From: CAVQLX01 sp963811605
GTDB taxonomy: Bacteria > Desulfobacterota > Binatia > DP-6
Direction of reading: 5' to 3'
Assembly: GCA_963811605.1 (NCBI GenBank)
Contig: CAWESA010000013.1
Span: forward strand, 248,001-312,000
DNA length: 64,000 nucleotides
This document shows, piece after piece, positions 1 through 7,617 of the stretch. Under the pieces are notes generated by a model. The model was not told the origin of the DNA, did not search any database, and saw only the letters and a list, made by a program, of their open reading frames with translations. Position numbers and translations under genes: made by a program. Every line of letters starts with the position of its first letter. The stretch's first letter is position 1.

Positions 1-1056
1 GCCTCGATGCTGGCGTTCGTGCTCGAGCGCTGCGGGCGCGACCCCGGGTGGCTGATCGGCGGCGCCCCTCGCGACCTGCCGTCGAGCGCGCGGCTCGGCG
101 GGAGCCCGTGGTTCGTGGTCGAGGGCGACGAGTACGATTCCGCCTACTTCGACAAGGAGGCCAAGTTCCTCCACTACCACCCGTCCATGCTGCTGCTGAA
201 CGCGGTCGAGTTCGATCACGCCGACATCTACCGCGACGTCGACGCGGTGAAGGGGGCGTTCCGCAAGCTGATCGCGCCGCTCGCCCCCGACGCCGCGCTG
301 GTGGCGTGCGGCGATTTCCCGCACGTGCTCGACGTGGTGGCCGACGCGGCGGTCGAGGTGACGCTCTTCGGATTCGGCGAGCGCAATACCTGGCGGGTCA
401 CCGACCTGGTCGACGACGGCCTCACCCGCTTCCGCATCCGGGAAGCGGGACGCGAGGTGTGCGACGTGACCCTACGGGTCCCCGGCCCGATCAATGCGCG
501 CAACGCGCTGGGCGTGCTCCTGATCGCCAGCCGGGTCGGCGTCACCTGGCCCGCGGCGGCGCGCGCGCTCGCCGACTTCCGCGGCGTCAGCCGGCGCCAG
601 GAGGTGGTGGCAGAGGCGCGCGGCGTCACCATCATCGACGACTTCGCGCACCACCCCACCGCGGTCGCCGGCACCCTGACCGCGCTCCGCCTGCGCTATC
701 CCGGACGCCGCCTGCGCGCCGTCTTCGAGCCGCGCTCCAACACCAGCCGTCGCAGGGTTTTCCAGCAGGAGTTCGCCGACGCACTGGCCGGCGCCGACGA
801 GGCGGTGCTGGCCGCCGTGTTCGCGAAGCCCAACGACCCGATTCCCGAGAGCGAGCGCCTCTCGGCCGAGACCATCGTGTCCGACGTCGCGCGGCGCGGG
901 ACCGCCGCGCGCACCATCGACGGGGTGAAGGCGATCTGCGACTACCTGCTCGAGTCGGCACGCTCGGGCGACGTCATCGTGATCATGTCCAACGGCTCGT
1001 TCGGCGGCTTGCCGAGGCTCGTCGCAGACGGGCTGGGCGCCAGATCGGACGTGTAG
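1..1056 (+). CDS. mpl: UDP-N-acetylmuramate:L-alanyl-gamma-D-glutamyl-meso-diaminopimelate ligase, 3' part
   Basis: Mpl joins the murein tripeptide L-Ala-gamma-D-Glu-mesoDAP to UDP-MurNAc in the cytoplasm, recycling cell-wall fragments. The frame is open at base 1, so the N-terminal UDP-binding domain and Walker loop lie outside the window; about 350 residues remain. The Mpl signature EGDEYDSAYFDK, the Mur-ligase motif DDFAHHPTA and the terminal MSNGSFGGL element are present, and the protein ends at the usual place for the family. MurC is less likely because the SAYFDK region is Mpl-specific. Its last 115 bases overlap the convergent lytic transglycosylase gene, which also acts on murein turnover products. 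Confidence 0.9.
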   Translation, partial: ASMLAFVLERCGRDPGWLIGGAPRDLPSSARLGGSPWFVVEGDEYDSAYFDKEAKFLHYHPSMLLLNAVEFDHADIYRDVDAVKGAFRKLIAPLAPDAALVACGDFPHVLDVVADAAVEVTLFGFGERNTWRVTDLVDDGLTRFRIREAGREVCDVTLRVPGPINARNALGVLLIASRVGVTWPAAARALADFRGVSRRQEVVAEARGVTIIDDFAHHPTAVAGTLTALRLRYPGRRLRAVFEPRSNTSRRRVFQQEFADALAGADEAVLAAVFAKPNDPIPESERLSAETIVSDVARRGTAARTIDGVKAICDYLLESARSGDVIVIMSNGSFGGLPRLVADGLGARSDV

Positions 1057-2969
1057 AGCTGGCGGTAGACCTCGTAGTGCGTGAGCACCGCCTTCACATA
1101 GTCGCGCGTCTCCCGGTAGCTGATCAGCTCGACGAACTCGTCTTCCGGGCGCCCGCCGTACCGTCGCTCCCACTTGGCGACCGCGTCCTCGCCGGCGTTG
1201 TAGGCGGCGAGGGCCTTCACGCGCGAGCCGCCGTAGCGATCGAGCAGGCGGCGCAGCAGCGACGTGCCGAGGTCGACGTTGGTCGTGACACGGTGGAGAT
1301 CGGCGCGATCGGGGGCGGGTCGCCCGGCAGCTTCCGCCACGTCGCGTGCGGTCCGGGGCAGGAGCTGCATGAGTCCGTGTGCATCCGCGGGCGACACGGC
1401 GTCGGGGAAGAACAGGCTCTCCTGGCGGATGACGGCCGCCACCAGCAGCGGATCGAGCCCTCGCTCCTGCGCGATGGGACGGACGACCTCCCAGTAGCCG
1501 AGGGGATAGAGATACCGCCGCCGGGATCCGCCGAGCGACGCGCGGGCAAGACGGATGGCGGGCCCCGGCGCCTCGACGGAAGCATAGGCCTGGAGGAGCG
1601 CGTCGGTCGGCGCTCCGGCCGCGAGCGCGTCGAGTTCCCGGCGAGCCAGCTCGTGCAGCCCGAACTCGCCGTAGCGACGAGCGCGCAGGGCATGGGGGCC
1701 GGTGAGCGTGTCGGGGAAAACCGGCCGCTCGGCGGCGATCGCGGCGGCCGCGGGTCGGGGCGCGATGCCCAGGCGGGTCGCCGCGAGGACGCCGTAGAAG
1801 GACGCGGGGTGCTGCTCGGCCACGTGGGCCAGCTTCGCCGCCGCCCCGGGGTCGCCGGCGTTCTCGAGCGCGCGCCCCTCCCAGTACTCGGCGGCGATCC
1901 GCGTCTCGCGCTCGCTGGCGGCGGCGACGCGGCCGAAACGCTCGGCTGCGCCGGCGGGATCGCCGGCCAGGTAGCGGACCCACGCCGCACGCCAGCGGGC
2001 CTCGGCGGCGCTGCGCGAGGCGGGGTACCCCTGCGCGAGGGCGTCGTAGGCGCGCAGCGCGGCGTCGTAGTCGCCGGATTCCTGCTGGATGCGGGCGATG
2101 GCGTAGAGGGCGTCCGGCCCTTCGCGGCTGCCGGGGAAGCGACGCAGCACCTCGCGGAACAGCCGGAGCGCCGCCACGTCGTCGTCCGCGTTCCAGCGCC
2201 AGCGTGCGGCCTGGCCAAGCGCTCGCGCGCTGTACGCACCGGGCTCGCCGGTGGCGAGAGCCAGGCACAGCGCTTCCGCGGCGACCGGCATCCCCAGCGC
2301 CCGGGCGGCGCGCGCCTGGACCCAGAGCGCGTGGTCTCGCGCCTCGCGCCCCGGGGATCCGGACAGCACGATGAGCGTTTCGGCCTGCGCACCCCGCGCG
2401 TCACCCTCGGTCAGCCGGAGCTCGGCCTCGGCGAGACGCTCGGTTGGCGTCGGCTCGCGATCGGGCCGCTGCCGGATCCGCTCGACCAGCCGCCGTGCCC
2501 GTCGCACGATCAGCCCGCCTGGCCTGGCGTCGCGCAGCTCCGCAGCCAGCCCCAGCGCCCCCTCGTCGTCCCCGAGCTCGTGGGCCAGCTCGGCGCGCTC
2601 GAGGGTGAGAGTCGAGGCAGCCGGGTCGCCGTCGGGCATGTCGTCGGCAGCCCCGTCGAACCATTCCTGCGCACCGCGGAGATCATGAGTTCGACGTCGA
2701 ACCCGTCCCGCCTCGAGCTGCACGCGCCCCGCCCAGATCGAGTCGGGATGACGCTCGAGCAACGTCTCGGCGAGCGTGCTGGCGCTCCCGGCGTCGCCCG
2801 CGGCGGCCGCGTCGCGCACGGCGACATAGAGCGCCAAATCGGGGAGATCGGGATGCGTCAGCGGCCCTGGCGAGCCGGAGCGGCAGCGCGATCCGGTGGG
2901 CAGGGGCCGGGGGGGTCCCTTCCGGTCGTGCCTCGACGGCGGTCGCCGCGGGCGCCTGCGCCATCGCAC
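942..2969 (-). CDS. slt: soluble lytic murein transglycosylase, 5' end probably frameshifted
   Basis: Periplasmic lytic transglycosylase that cleaves the MurNAc-GlcNAc bond of peptidoglycan. The C-terminal third carries the SLT catalytic domain: RQESLFFPDAVSPADAHGLMQL holds the catalytic Glu of the ES motif and the GLMQL motif, followed by AYNAGEDAV. Alpha-helical, TPR-like repeats fill the N-terminal two thirds, as in Slt70. The ATG at 2969 begins with an arginine-rich, non-protein-like segment. A convincing signal peptide (MRHRSACWAVVLVMAAG, cleavage near AMA-QA) is read one frame away from an ATG at 3024. A run of seven G at 2909-2915 lies where the frames would join, so the true gene is likely 942-3024 with a one-base indel. 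The last roughly 35 codons run into mpl on the other strand. Confidence 0.85.
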   Translation of the reverse strand: MRWRRRPRRPPSRHDRKGPPRPLPTGSRCRSGSPGPLTHPDLPDLALYVAVRDAAAAGDAGSASTLAETLLERHPDSIWAGRVQLEAGRVRRRTHDLRGAQEWFDGAADDMPDGDPAASTLTLERAELAHELGDDEGALGLAAELRDARPGGLIVRRARRLVERIRQRPDREPTPTERLAEAELRLTEGDARGAQAETLIVLSGSPGREARDHALWVQARAARALGMPVAAEALCLALATGEPGAYSARALGQAARWRWNADDDVAALRLFREVLRRFPGSREGPDALYAIARIQQESGDYDAALRAYDALAQGYPASRSAAEARWRAAWVRYLAGDPAGAAERFGRVAAASERETRIAAEYWEGRALENAGDPGAAAKLAHVAEQHPASFYGVLAATRLGIAPRPAAAAIAAERPVFPDTLTGPHALRARRYGEFGLHELARRELDALAAGAPTDALLQAYASVEAPGPAIRLARASLGGSRRRYLYPLGYWEVVRPIAQERGLDPLLVAAVIRQESLFFPDAVSPADAHGLMQLLPRTARDVAEAAGRPAPDRADLHRVTTNVDLGTSLLRRLLDRYGGSRVKALAAYNAGEDAVAKWERRYGGRPEDEFVELISYRETRDYVKAVLTHYEVYRQLYTSDLAPSPSATSLGKPPNEPLDMITMTSPERADSSR

Positions 2970-3093
2970 GATCGCCCGCCGCCATCACCAGTACAACAGC
3001 CCAGCAAGCCGATCGGTGCCGCATGACGGCCTATCCCGGCTACCATGCGTCCGTGATGGCGGCAACTTGACTCGTACGACCGTGGTCGGGACC

Positions 3094-3822
3094 ATGCGCG
3101 CCGTGCTGCCGACGGCCGACGACGCGACCGCACGCATCACCGCCGTCCGGGAGACCATCGCCGCCGCCGCGCAGCGGGCCGGCCGCGATCCGGCAACGGT
3201 GGGCCTGATCGCCGTCACCAAGACGCTACCACCGGCGGCGGTGACGACCGCGCTCGATGCCGGCATCGAGCACATCGGGGAGAACTACGTCCAGGAAGGC
3301 GAGCACAAGCGCGCCGCCGTCGCGCGTCCCGCCACCTGGCACCTCATCGGCGGGCTCCAGCGCAACAAGGTGCCGGCGGCGGTCCGGACCTTCGACTGGG
3401 TGCACTCCGTCGACTCCGAGCGCCTGGCGCGCGCGCTCGATGAGGCCGCCGCGGCCGCGGGGCGTCGGCTCCCGGTGCTCATCCAGCTGAATCTGAGCGG
3501 CGCCGCCGGCCAGCGGGGAACGGAGCCCGACGCGCTCGAGCCGCTGGCCGCAACCGTGCTCGGATGCCGGGCGCTGGCATTGCAAGGATTGATGACGATC
3601 GCGCCCGCCGACGCCGCGCCAGGCGAGCTGCGCGGCCATTTCCGGCGGACGCGAAGACTGCGTGACGAGGTCGCGAGGTCTCTCGGGGTTGAATTGCCCC
3701 ACCTCTCTATGGGAATGAGCGATGATTTCTCGCTCGCCGTGGAAGAGGGTGCGACCCTCGTACGGCTCGGGCGCGCGCTCTTCGGACCTCGTGGATCTCG
3801 CTCCTGGCGGGAGGGTGCATGA
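3094..3822 (+). CDS. yggS: YggS family pyridoxal-phosphate homeostasis protein
   Basis: A 242-residue PLP-binding protein of the YggS/PROSC family (alanine-racemase-like TIM barrel without racemase activity), thought to buffer pyridoxal phosphate. Family hallmarks are AVTKTLPPAAV with the PLP-binding Lys, the element GENYVQE, WHLIGGLQRNK, LMTIAP, and LSMGMSDDFSLAVEEGATLVRLG near the C-terminus. The start at ATG 3094 gives the usual family length; an in-frame GTG at 3082 is possible, and the frame stays open further upstream without family similarity. The stop overlaps the proC start (ATGA), and the order yggS-proC-yggT-yggU is a widespread conserved cluster. Confidence 0.93.
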   Translation: MRAVLPTADDATARITAVRETIAAAAQRAGRDPATVGLIAVTKTLPPAAVTTALDAGIEHIGENYVQEGEHKRAAVARPATWHLIGGLQRNKVPAAVRTFDWVHSVDSERLARALDEAAAAAGRRLPVLIQLNLSGAAGQRGTEPDALEPLAATVLGCRALALQGLMTIAPADAAPGELRGHFRRTRRLRDEVARSLGVELPHLSMGMSDDFSLAVEEGATLVRLGRALFGPRGSRSWREGA

Positions 3823-4628
3823 AGAAGATTGGCTTCATCGGGGCGGGTAACATGGCAGGAGCGCTGATCCGGGGATTCCTCGCATCGCAGCGCTTCAAGC
3901 CCGACGACATCTGGGTGGCGGATCCCGTCGACTCCCAGGTGCGCCGGCTCAAGCGGGCACATCGGGTCGAGGGTACGCGGGACAACCGGCTGCTCGTGAA
4001 GCAGTCCCAGACCATCGTCCTGGCCGTGAAGCCCCAGATGATGGCGCAGGTCCTGGAGGAGATCCGGCCGGAAACCAACCCGAAGAAGCTCTTCATCTCG
4101 ATCGCCGCCGGCTTTCCGCTGCGCCGCCTGGAAACCGGGCTGGGCGGACAATCGCGCGTCGTGCGGGTCATGCCGAACACGCCCGTGCTGGTCGGCAAGG
4201 GTATCTCCGTCGCCGTGGCCGGGAGCAAGGCGACGCCGGCCGACCTCAAGCAGACCCTCAAGCTGTTCAAGGCGGTCGGCGAGGCCGTCTCGATCACGGG
4301 CGAGGACCTGCTGGACGCCGTGACCGCCCTCTCGGGCAGCGGCCCGGCGTTCGTCTACCTGTTTGCGGAGAGCCTCATCGAGGGCGGGGTTCGCGGCGGC
4401 CTGCCGCAGAACCTGGCCACCCAGCTCGCCTACGCGACGATCGGGGGGGCGGCGGCGATGCTCGCGGAGAGCGGCCTGTCGGCCCGCGAGCTGCGCGAGA
4501 TGGTGATCTCTCCCGGCGGCACCACCCTGGCGGGCCTCGGCGCGCTCGAGCAGCACCACTTCCGCGAGGCCGTCATCACGGCCGTCGAGACCGCCACCCG
4601 GCGCGCACGCGAGCTGGCTGCCGCCTGA
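3819..4628 (+). CDS. proC: pyrroline-5-carboxylate reductase
   Basis: Catalyses the last step of proline synthesis, NAD(P)H-dependent reduction of 1-pyrroline-5-carboxylate. The 269 residues match the family length. The N-terminus has a Rossmann motif (IGFIGAGNMAGALIRGF). The middle has AVKPQ and RVMPNTPVLVGKG. The C-terminal dimerisation domain carries the family signature ALSGSGPAFVYLFAESLIEGG followed by SPGGTTLAGL. The gene overlaps yggS by 4 bases and has a GGAGGG ribosome-binding site inside yggS, so the two are translationally coupled. Confidence 0.96.
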   Translation: MKKIGFIGAGNMAGALIRGFLASQRFKPDDIWVADPVDSQVRRLKRAHRVEGTRDNRLLVKQSQTIVLAVKPQMMAQVLEEIRPETNPKKLFISIAAGFPLRRLETGLGGQSRVVRVMPNTPVLVGKGISVAVAGSKATPADLKQTLKLFKAVGEAVSITGEDLLDAVTALSGSGPAFVYLFAESLIEGGVRGGLPQNLATQLAYATIGGAAAMLAESGLSARELREMVISPGGTTLAGLGALEQHHFREAVITAVETATRRARELAAA

Positions 4629-4640
4629 GGTCGCGGGGCC

Positions 4641-4976
4641 GTGGACATCGTCCTGCAACAGTTCATCTGGGCGGTCGCCACCGTCCTCGACAACTTGCTC
4701 TGGATCTACTTCTGGATCGTCTTCGTGGCCGCCCTTCTCTCCTGGGTGAACCCCGATCCCTCCAACCCCATCGTGCGCTTCCTTCGCGCCGTGACCGATC
4801 CGGTGCTCTACCGGGTGCGCCGGGCGCTTCCGTTCGTGTTCGCCGGCGGCATCGACTTCTCGCCGCTGGTGGTGCTGCTCGCCATCAAGTTCCTCCAGGT
4901 CTTCGTCGTCGGCAGCCTGCTGCGCCTGGCGCAGCAGATCGCCCTCAGCCCCGTGTCCAGGGCCGTCGTTGGATGA
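4641..4976 (+). CDS. yggT: YggT family membrane protein
   Basis: Small integral membrane protein of 111 residues. Two hydrophobic segments (about residues 5-32 and 72-95) flank the family motif SWVNPDPSNPIVRFLRAVTDP, which is typical of single-repeat YggT proteins. The role is unknown; the family has been linked to osmotic tolerance and cell division in other bacteria. The start is GTG at 4641, 12 bases after proC. The stop overlaps the start region of the next gene, consistent with one transcription unit. Confidence 0.9.
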   Translation: MDIVLQQFIWAVATVLDNLLWIYFWIVFVAALLSWVNPDPSNPIVRFLRAVTDPVLYRVRRALPFVFAGGIDFSPLVVLLAIKFLQVFVVGSLLRLAQQIALSPVSRAVVG

Positions 4977-5274
4977 CGACTGGGTGATCCCCGCGGACGG
5001 CGGGTGCGTGCTGCGAATCCACGTCCGGACCGGCGCGTCGCGTGGCGGGGTCTCGGGCCTGCATGGCGGGGCCCTGGCGGTGCGCGTGGCCGCACGTCCC
5101 GTCGACGGAGCGGCGAACCGGGAGGTCCTCTCGAGGCTCGCCCGCGCCCTCGGAATCGGAACCGCCGCCCTCGAGCTCAGCTCGGGCACACGCGCCCGGG
5201 ACAAACGCATCCTCGTCCGCGGGCTCTCGGCGTCCATCGTCCGGGAGAAGCTTGCTCCGCTCCTGCGAGTTTGA
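4969..5274 (+). CDS. yggU: DUF167/YggU family protein
   Basis: A 101-residue cytoplasmic protein of the DUF167 (YggU) family. Matching elements are an N-terminal beta strand (CVLRIHVRTGASR), the motif LAVRVAARPVDGAANREVLSRLARALG, and GTRARDKRILVRG. Function is unknown. The start is ambiguous: TTG at 4969 overlaps the yggT stop by 8 bases, and GTG at 4984 is in frame; the ATG at 4973 is in another frame. The 3' end overlaps the TTGACA box proposed as the promoter of the next gene. Confidence 0.88.
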   Translation: MDDDWVIPADGGCVLRIHVRTGASRGGVSGLHGGALAVRVAARPVDGAANREVLSRLARALGIGTAALELSSGTRARDKRILVRGLSASIVREKLAPLLRV

Positions 5275-5299
5275 CAGGGCGAAACCGCGTGATTAGAGC
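5271..5299 (+). promoter_or_regulatory. candidate sigma-70 promoter for the FmdB-like gene
   Basis: A perfect -35 TTGACA (5271-5276) is followed after 17 bases by TAGAGC (5294-5299). The ATG at 5306 lies 6 bases beyond the -10, so transcription would start at or beside the initiation codon, giving a leaderless mRNA. The -35 overlaps the yggU stop codon. Confidence 0.6.
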
Positions 5300-5305
5300 C
5301 CGCAC

Positions 5306-5665
5306 ATGCCGATCTACGAGTACCGGTGCGAGAAGTGCGGCGATTTCGAGCAGACCCAGCGCATCACCGACCCGCCGCTCGACCGGTGCCCGACCTGCCG
5401 GCGCAAGATCCGTCGCCTCATCTCCAGCACGAACTTCCAGCTGAAGGGCAGCGGATGGTACGTGACCGACTACGCCCGGGCTGGCAAGGACGGCGTCAAG
5501 GAACCGGGCAAGGACTCCGCCACCAGCAGCGACAGCGCCGGCACCGGCAGCGAGACGGCAGCGTCGGACGCGTCCAGCAGCACGACGAAGTCCGAGACCA
5601 AGTCGAAGAGCAGCACCAAGGCGGCCAAGAAGGGCGACGGCAAGGCCGCCGCCGCCGGCGCCTGA
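5306..5665 (+). CDS. FmdB family zinc-ribbon protein
   Basis: A 119-residue protein whose first 50 residues form a four-cysteine zinc ribbon: MPIYEYRCEKCGDFE, then DRCPTCRRKIRRL, the classic start of FmdB/CxxC_CXXC_SSSS putative regulatory proteins. Phe/Tyr-rich FQLKGSGWYVTDYA follows, as usual in the family. The C-terminal half is a low-complexity Ser/Thr/Lys/Ala tail, commonly variable. FmdB was named from a regulator of formamidase/amidase expression, but the role of most homologues is unproven. The gene has its own strong promoter candidate, no Shine-Dalgarno sequence, and overlaps the following hyuA start. Confidence 0.88.
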   Translation: MPIYEYRCEKCGDFEQTQRITDPPLDRCPTCRRKIRRLISSTNFQLKGSGWYVTDYARAGKDGVKEPGKDSATSSDSAGTGSETAASDASSSTTKSETKSKSSTKAAKKGDGKAAAAGA

Positions 5666-7617
5666 CGGCTCCCGTCGTCGGGGTCGACACGGGCGGCACC
5701 TTCACGGACTTCGTCGCCCTCGTCGGCGGGCGGCTGGTGGTCCGCAAGCTGCGCTCGACGCCCGACGACCCGGCCCGCGCCGTCACCGAGGGCCTGGGCC
5801 AGGTCGCCGGCGGCGGCGCTCCCCTGCTGCACTACGGCTCCACCGTCGCGACCAACGCGCTGCTCGAGCGTCGCGGTGCACGTGTGGTGCTGCTGACCAC
5901 CCGGGGCGTCGAGGATGTGCTCGAGATCGGGCGCCAGACGCGTCCCGAGCTGTATGCGCTCGAGCCCTGCCGGCCGAGCGCGCTCGTGCCCGCGGCGCGG
6001 CGCATCGGCGTGCACGAGCGGCTGCGCGCCGACGGCCGGGTGGAGATCGCGCTCGGCGGGCGCGAGGTGCGGCGCGCCGTGGCCGCCGTCCGACGCCTGC
6101 GGGCGGAGGCGGTCGCGATTTGCTTCCTGCACAGCTACCGCAATCCCGTCCACGAGGCACGGATCGCCCGCGCCCTGCGAGCGACCGGCGTCCACCTCAC
6201 GACGTCGCACCGCCTGCTGCGCGAGTACCGCGAATACGAGCGGGTCGCGACCAGCGTGGTGAATGCCTACGTCGGTCCGCTCATGACCGCCCACCTCGAG
6301 CGGCTCGGGACGGCCGCGCCAGCCGGCGTCCGTGTCATGCAGTCGAACGGCGGCCTGGTCGGCGGAGCGACCGCCGCCGCCGAGCCCGTGCGCACGGTCC
6401 TCTCGGGGCCGGCCGGCGGGGTCGCCGGCGCCGCCGATCGCGCGCGGCGAGCGGGCTTCACGCGTGTGGTCACCCTCGACATGGGGGGAACGTCGACCGA
6501 CGTCAGCCTGGTCGACGGCGAGCCGTCCACCCGCGGCGAGACGGTGGTGGGCGATCTCCCGGTGCGCGTCGCCGCCGTCGACATTCACACGGTGGGCGCC
6601 GGCGGCGGCTCGCTCGCCCGCATCGACGCCGGCGGCGCGCTGCGCGTCGGGCCGGAGAGCGCCGGCGCCGATCCCGGTCCCGCCTGCTACGGGCGCGGCA
6701 CGCTGCCCACCGTCACCGACGCCAATCTCGTCCTCGGCCGCCTGGTGGAGAGCGAGTTCCTCGGCGGCGAGATGCGGCTCGACGTCGCGCGCGCACGCGC
6801 CGCGCTCGCCCCGCTGGCGCGCCAGCTGGGGCGCACGCTCGAGGCGGCTGCCTGCGGAGTGATCGCGGTCGTGACGGCCGCGATGGAGCGGGCGCTGCGC
6901 GTCATCACCGTCGAGCGCGGGCACGATCCGCGCGCCTTTGCGCTCGTCGCCTTCGGCGGGGCCGGCGCCCTGCACGCTGCCGACCTGGCGCGCGCACTCG
7001 GCATGCGCCGGGTCTACGTCCCGCGCCATCCTGGACTGCTGTCGGCGTGGGGCGTGCTCGCCGCCGAACCGATGCGCGACTTCAGCCGCACGCTGCGCCG
7101 CGTGGCACCGTCCACCCGCGACCTGGCGCGCGGCCTGCGTGAGCTCGGCGCGACGGCACGGCGAGCCATGCGCGGCGAGGGCGTGTCGCGCCCCGTCCTC
7201 GAGCCCGCGCTCGATGTGCGCTACGCGGGGCAGTCCTACGAGGTGACCGTCCCGTTCACGTCCGCCTGGCAGCGGACGTTTCACGCCCGGCACCGCAGCC
7301 TCTTCGGCCACGCGGCGCCCGATCGTCCGCTCGAGGTGGTGACGCTGCGCCTGCGCGCCCGGGGCGAACGGCTCCGGCTGCCGCGTGACGCCGCCCCCCG
7401 GCCGGCGCGGGCACGACCGCTCGCGACGCGCCCGGTGGTGTTCGACGGCCACGCGCGCCGTACCCCCGTCTACCGCCGTGACGATCTCGGCCGCCGCACC
7501 CATCTGCGCGGACCGGCGGTGATCTGCGAGTACAGCGCCACCACCGTCGTGCCGCCGGGCTGGCGCCTGACGGTGGATCGCCTCGGCGGCCTGCTGCTGG
7601 AGGATCGCGGTGCCTGA
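5662..7617 (+). CDS. hyuA: hydantoinase/oxoprolinase subunit A (HyuA)
   Basis: Large subunit of an ATP-dependent hydantoinase/5-oxoprolinase-type enzyme that opens cyclic amide rings with HyuB. Features seen: the N-terminal ASKHA nucleotide-binding motif GVDTGGTFTDFV, the TNALLERRG element, the second phosphate motif LDMGGTSTDVSLVDG, HTVGAGGGSLARID, and FGGAGALHAADLA. About 651 residues fits the family. No ATG or GTG lies near the conserved N-terminus; CTG at 5662 overlaps the fmdB stop (CTGA), so a CTG start with translational coupling is the simplest reading. The stop overlaps hyuB by 8 bases. The true substrate cannot be read from sequence. Confidence 0.9.
   Translation: MTAPVVGVDTGGTFTDFVALVGGRLVVRKLRSTPDDPARAVTEGLGQVAGGGAPLLHYGSTVATNALLERRGARVVLLTTRGVEDVLEIGRQTRPELYALEPCRPSALVPAARRIGVHERLRADGRVEIALGGREVRRAVAAVRRLRAEAVAICFLHSYRNPVHEARIARALRATGVHLTTSHRLLREYREYERVATSVVNAYVGPLMTAHLERLGTAAPAGVRVMQSNGGLVGGATAAAEPVRTVLSGPAGGVAGAADRARRAGFTRVVTLDMGGTSTDVSLVDGEPSTRGETVVGDLPVRVAAVDIHTVGAGGGSLARIDAGGALRVGPESAGADPGPACYGRGTLPTVTDANLVLGRLVESEFLGGEMRLDVARARAALAPLARQLGRTLEAAACGVIAVVTAAMERALRVITVERGHDPRAFALVAFGGAGALHAADLARALGMRRVYVPRHPGLLSAWGVLAAEPMRDFSRTLRRVAPSTRDLARGLRELGATARRAMRGEGVSRPVLEPALDVRYAGQSYEVTVPFTSAWQRTFHARHRSLFGHAAPDRPLEVVTLRLRARGERLRLPRDAAPRPARARPLATRPVVFDGHARRTPVYRRDDLGRRTHLRGPAVICEYSATTVVPPGWRLTVDRLGGLLLEDRGA

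Noticed and set aside
48..3026. A 992-codon plus-strand open frame covering mpl and the slt region
   Set aside because: Arg/Pro-rich out-of-frame translation of mpl and antisense of slt.
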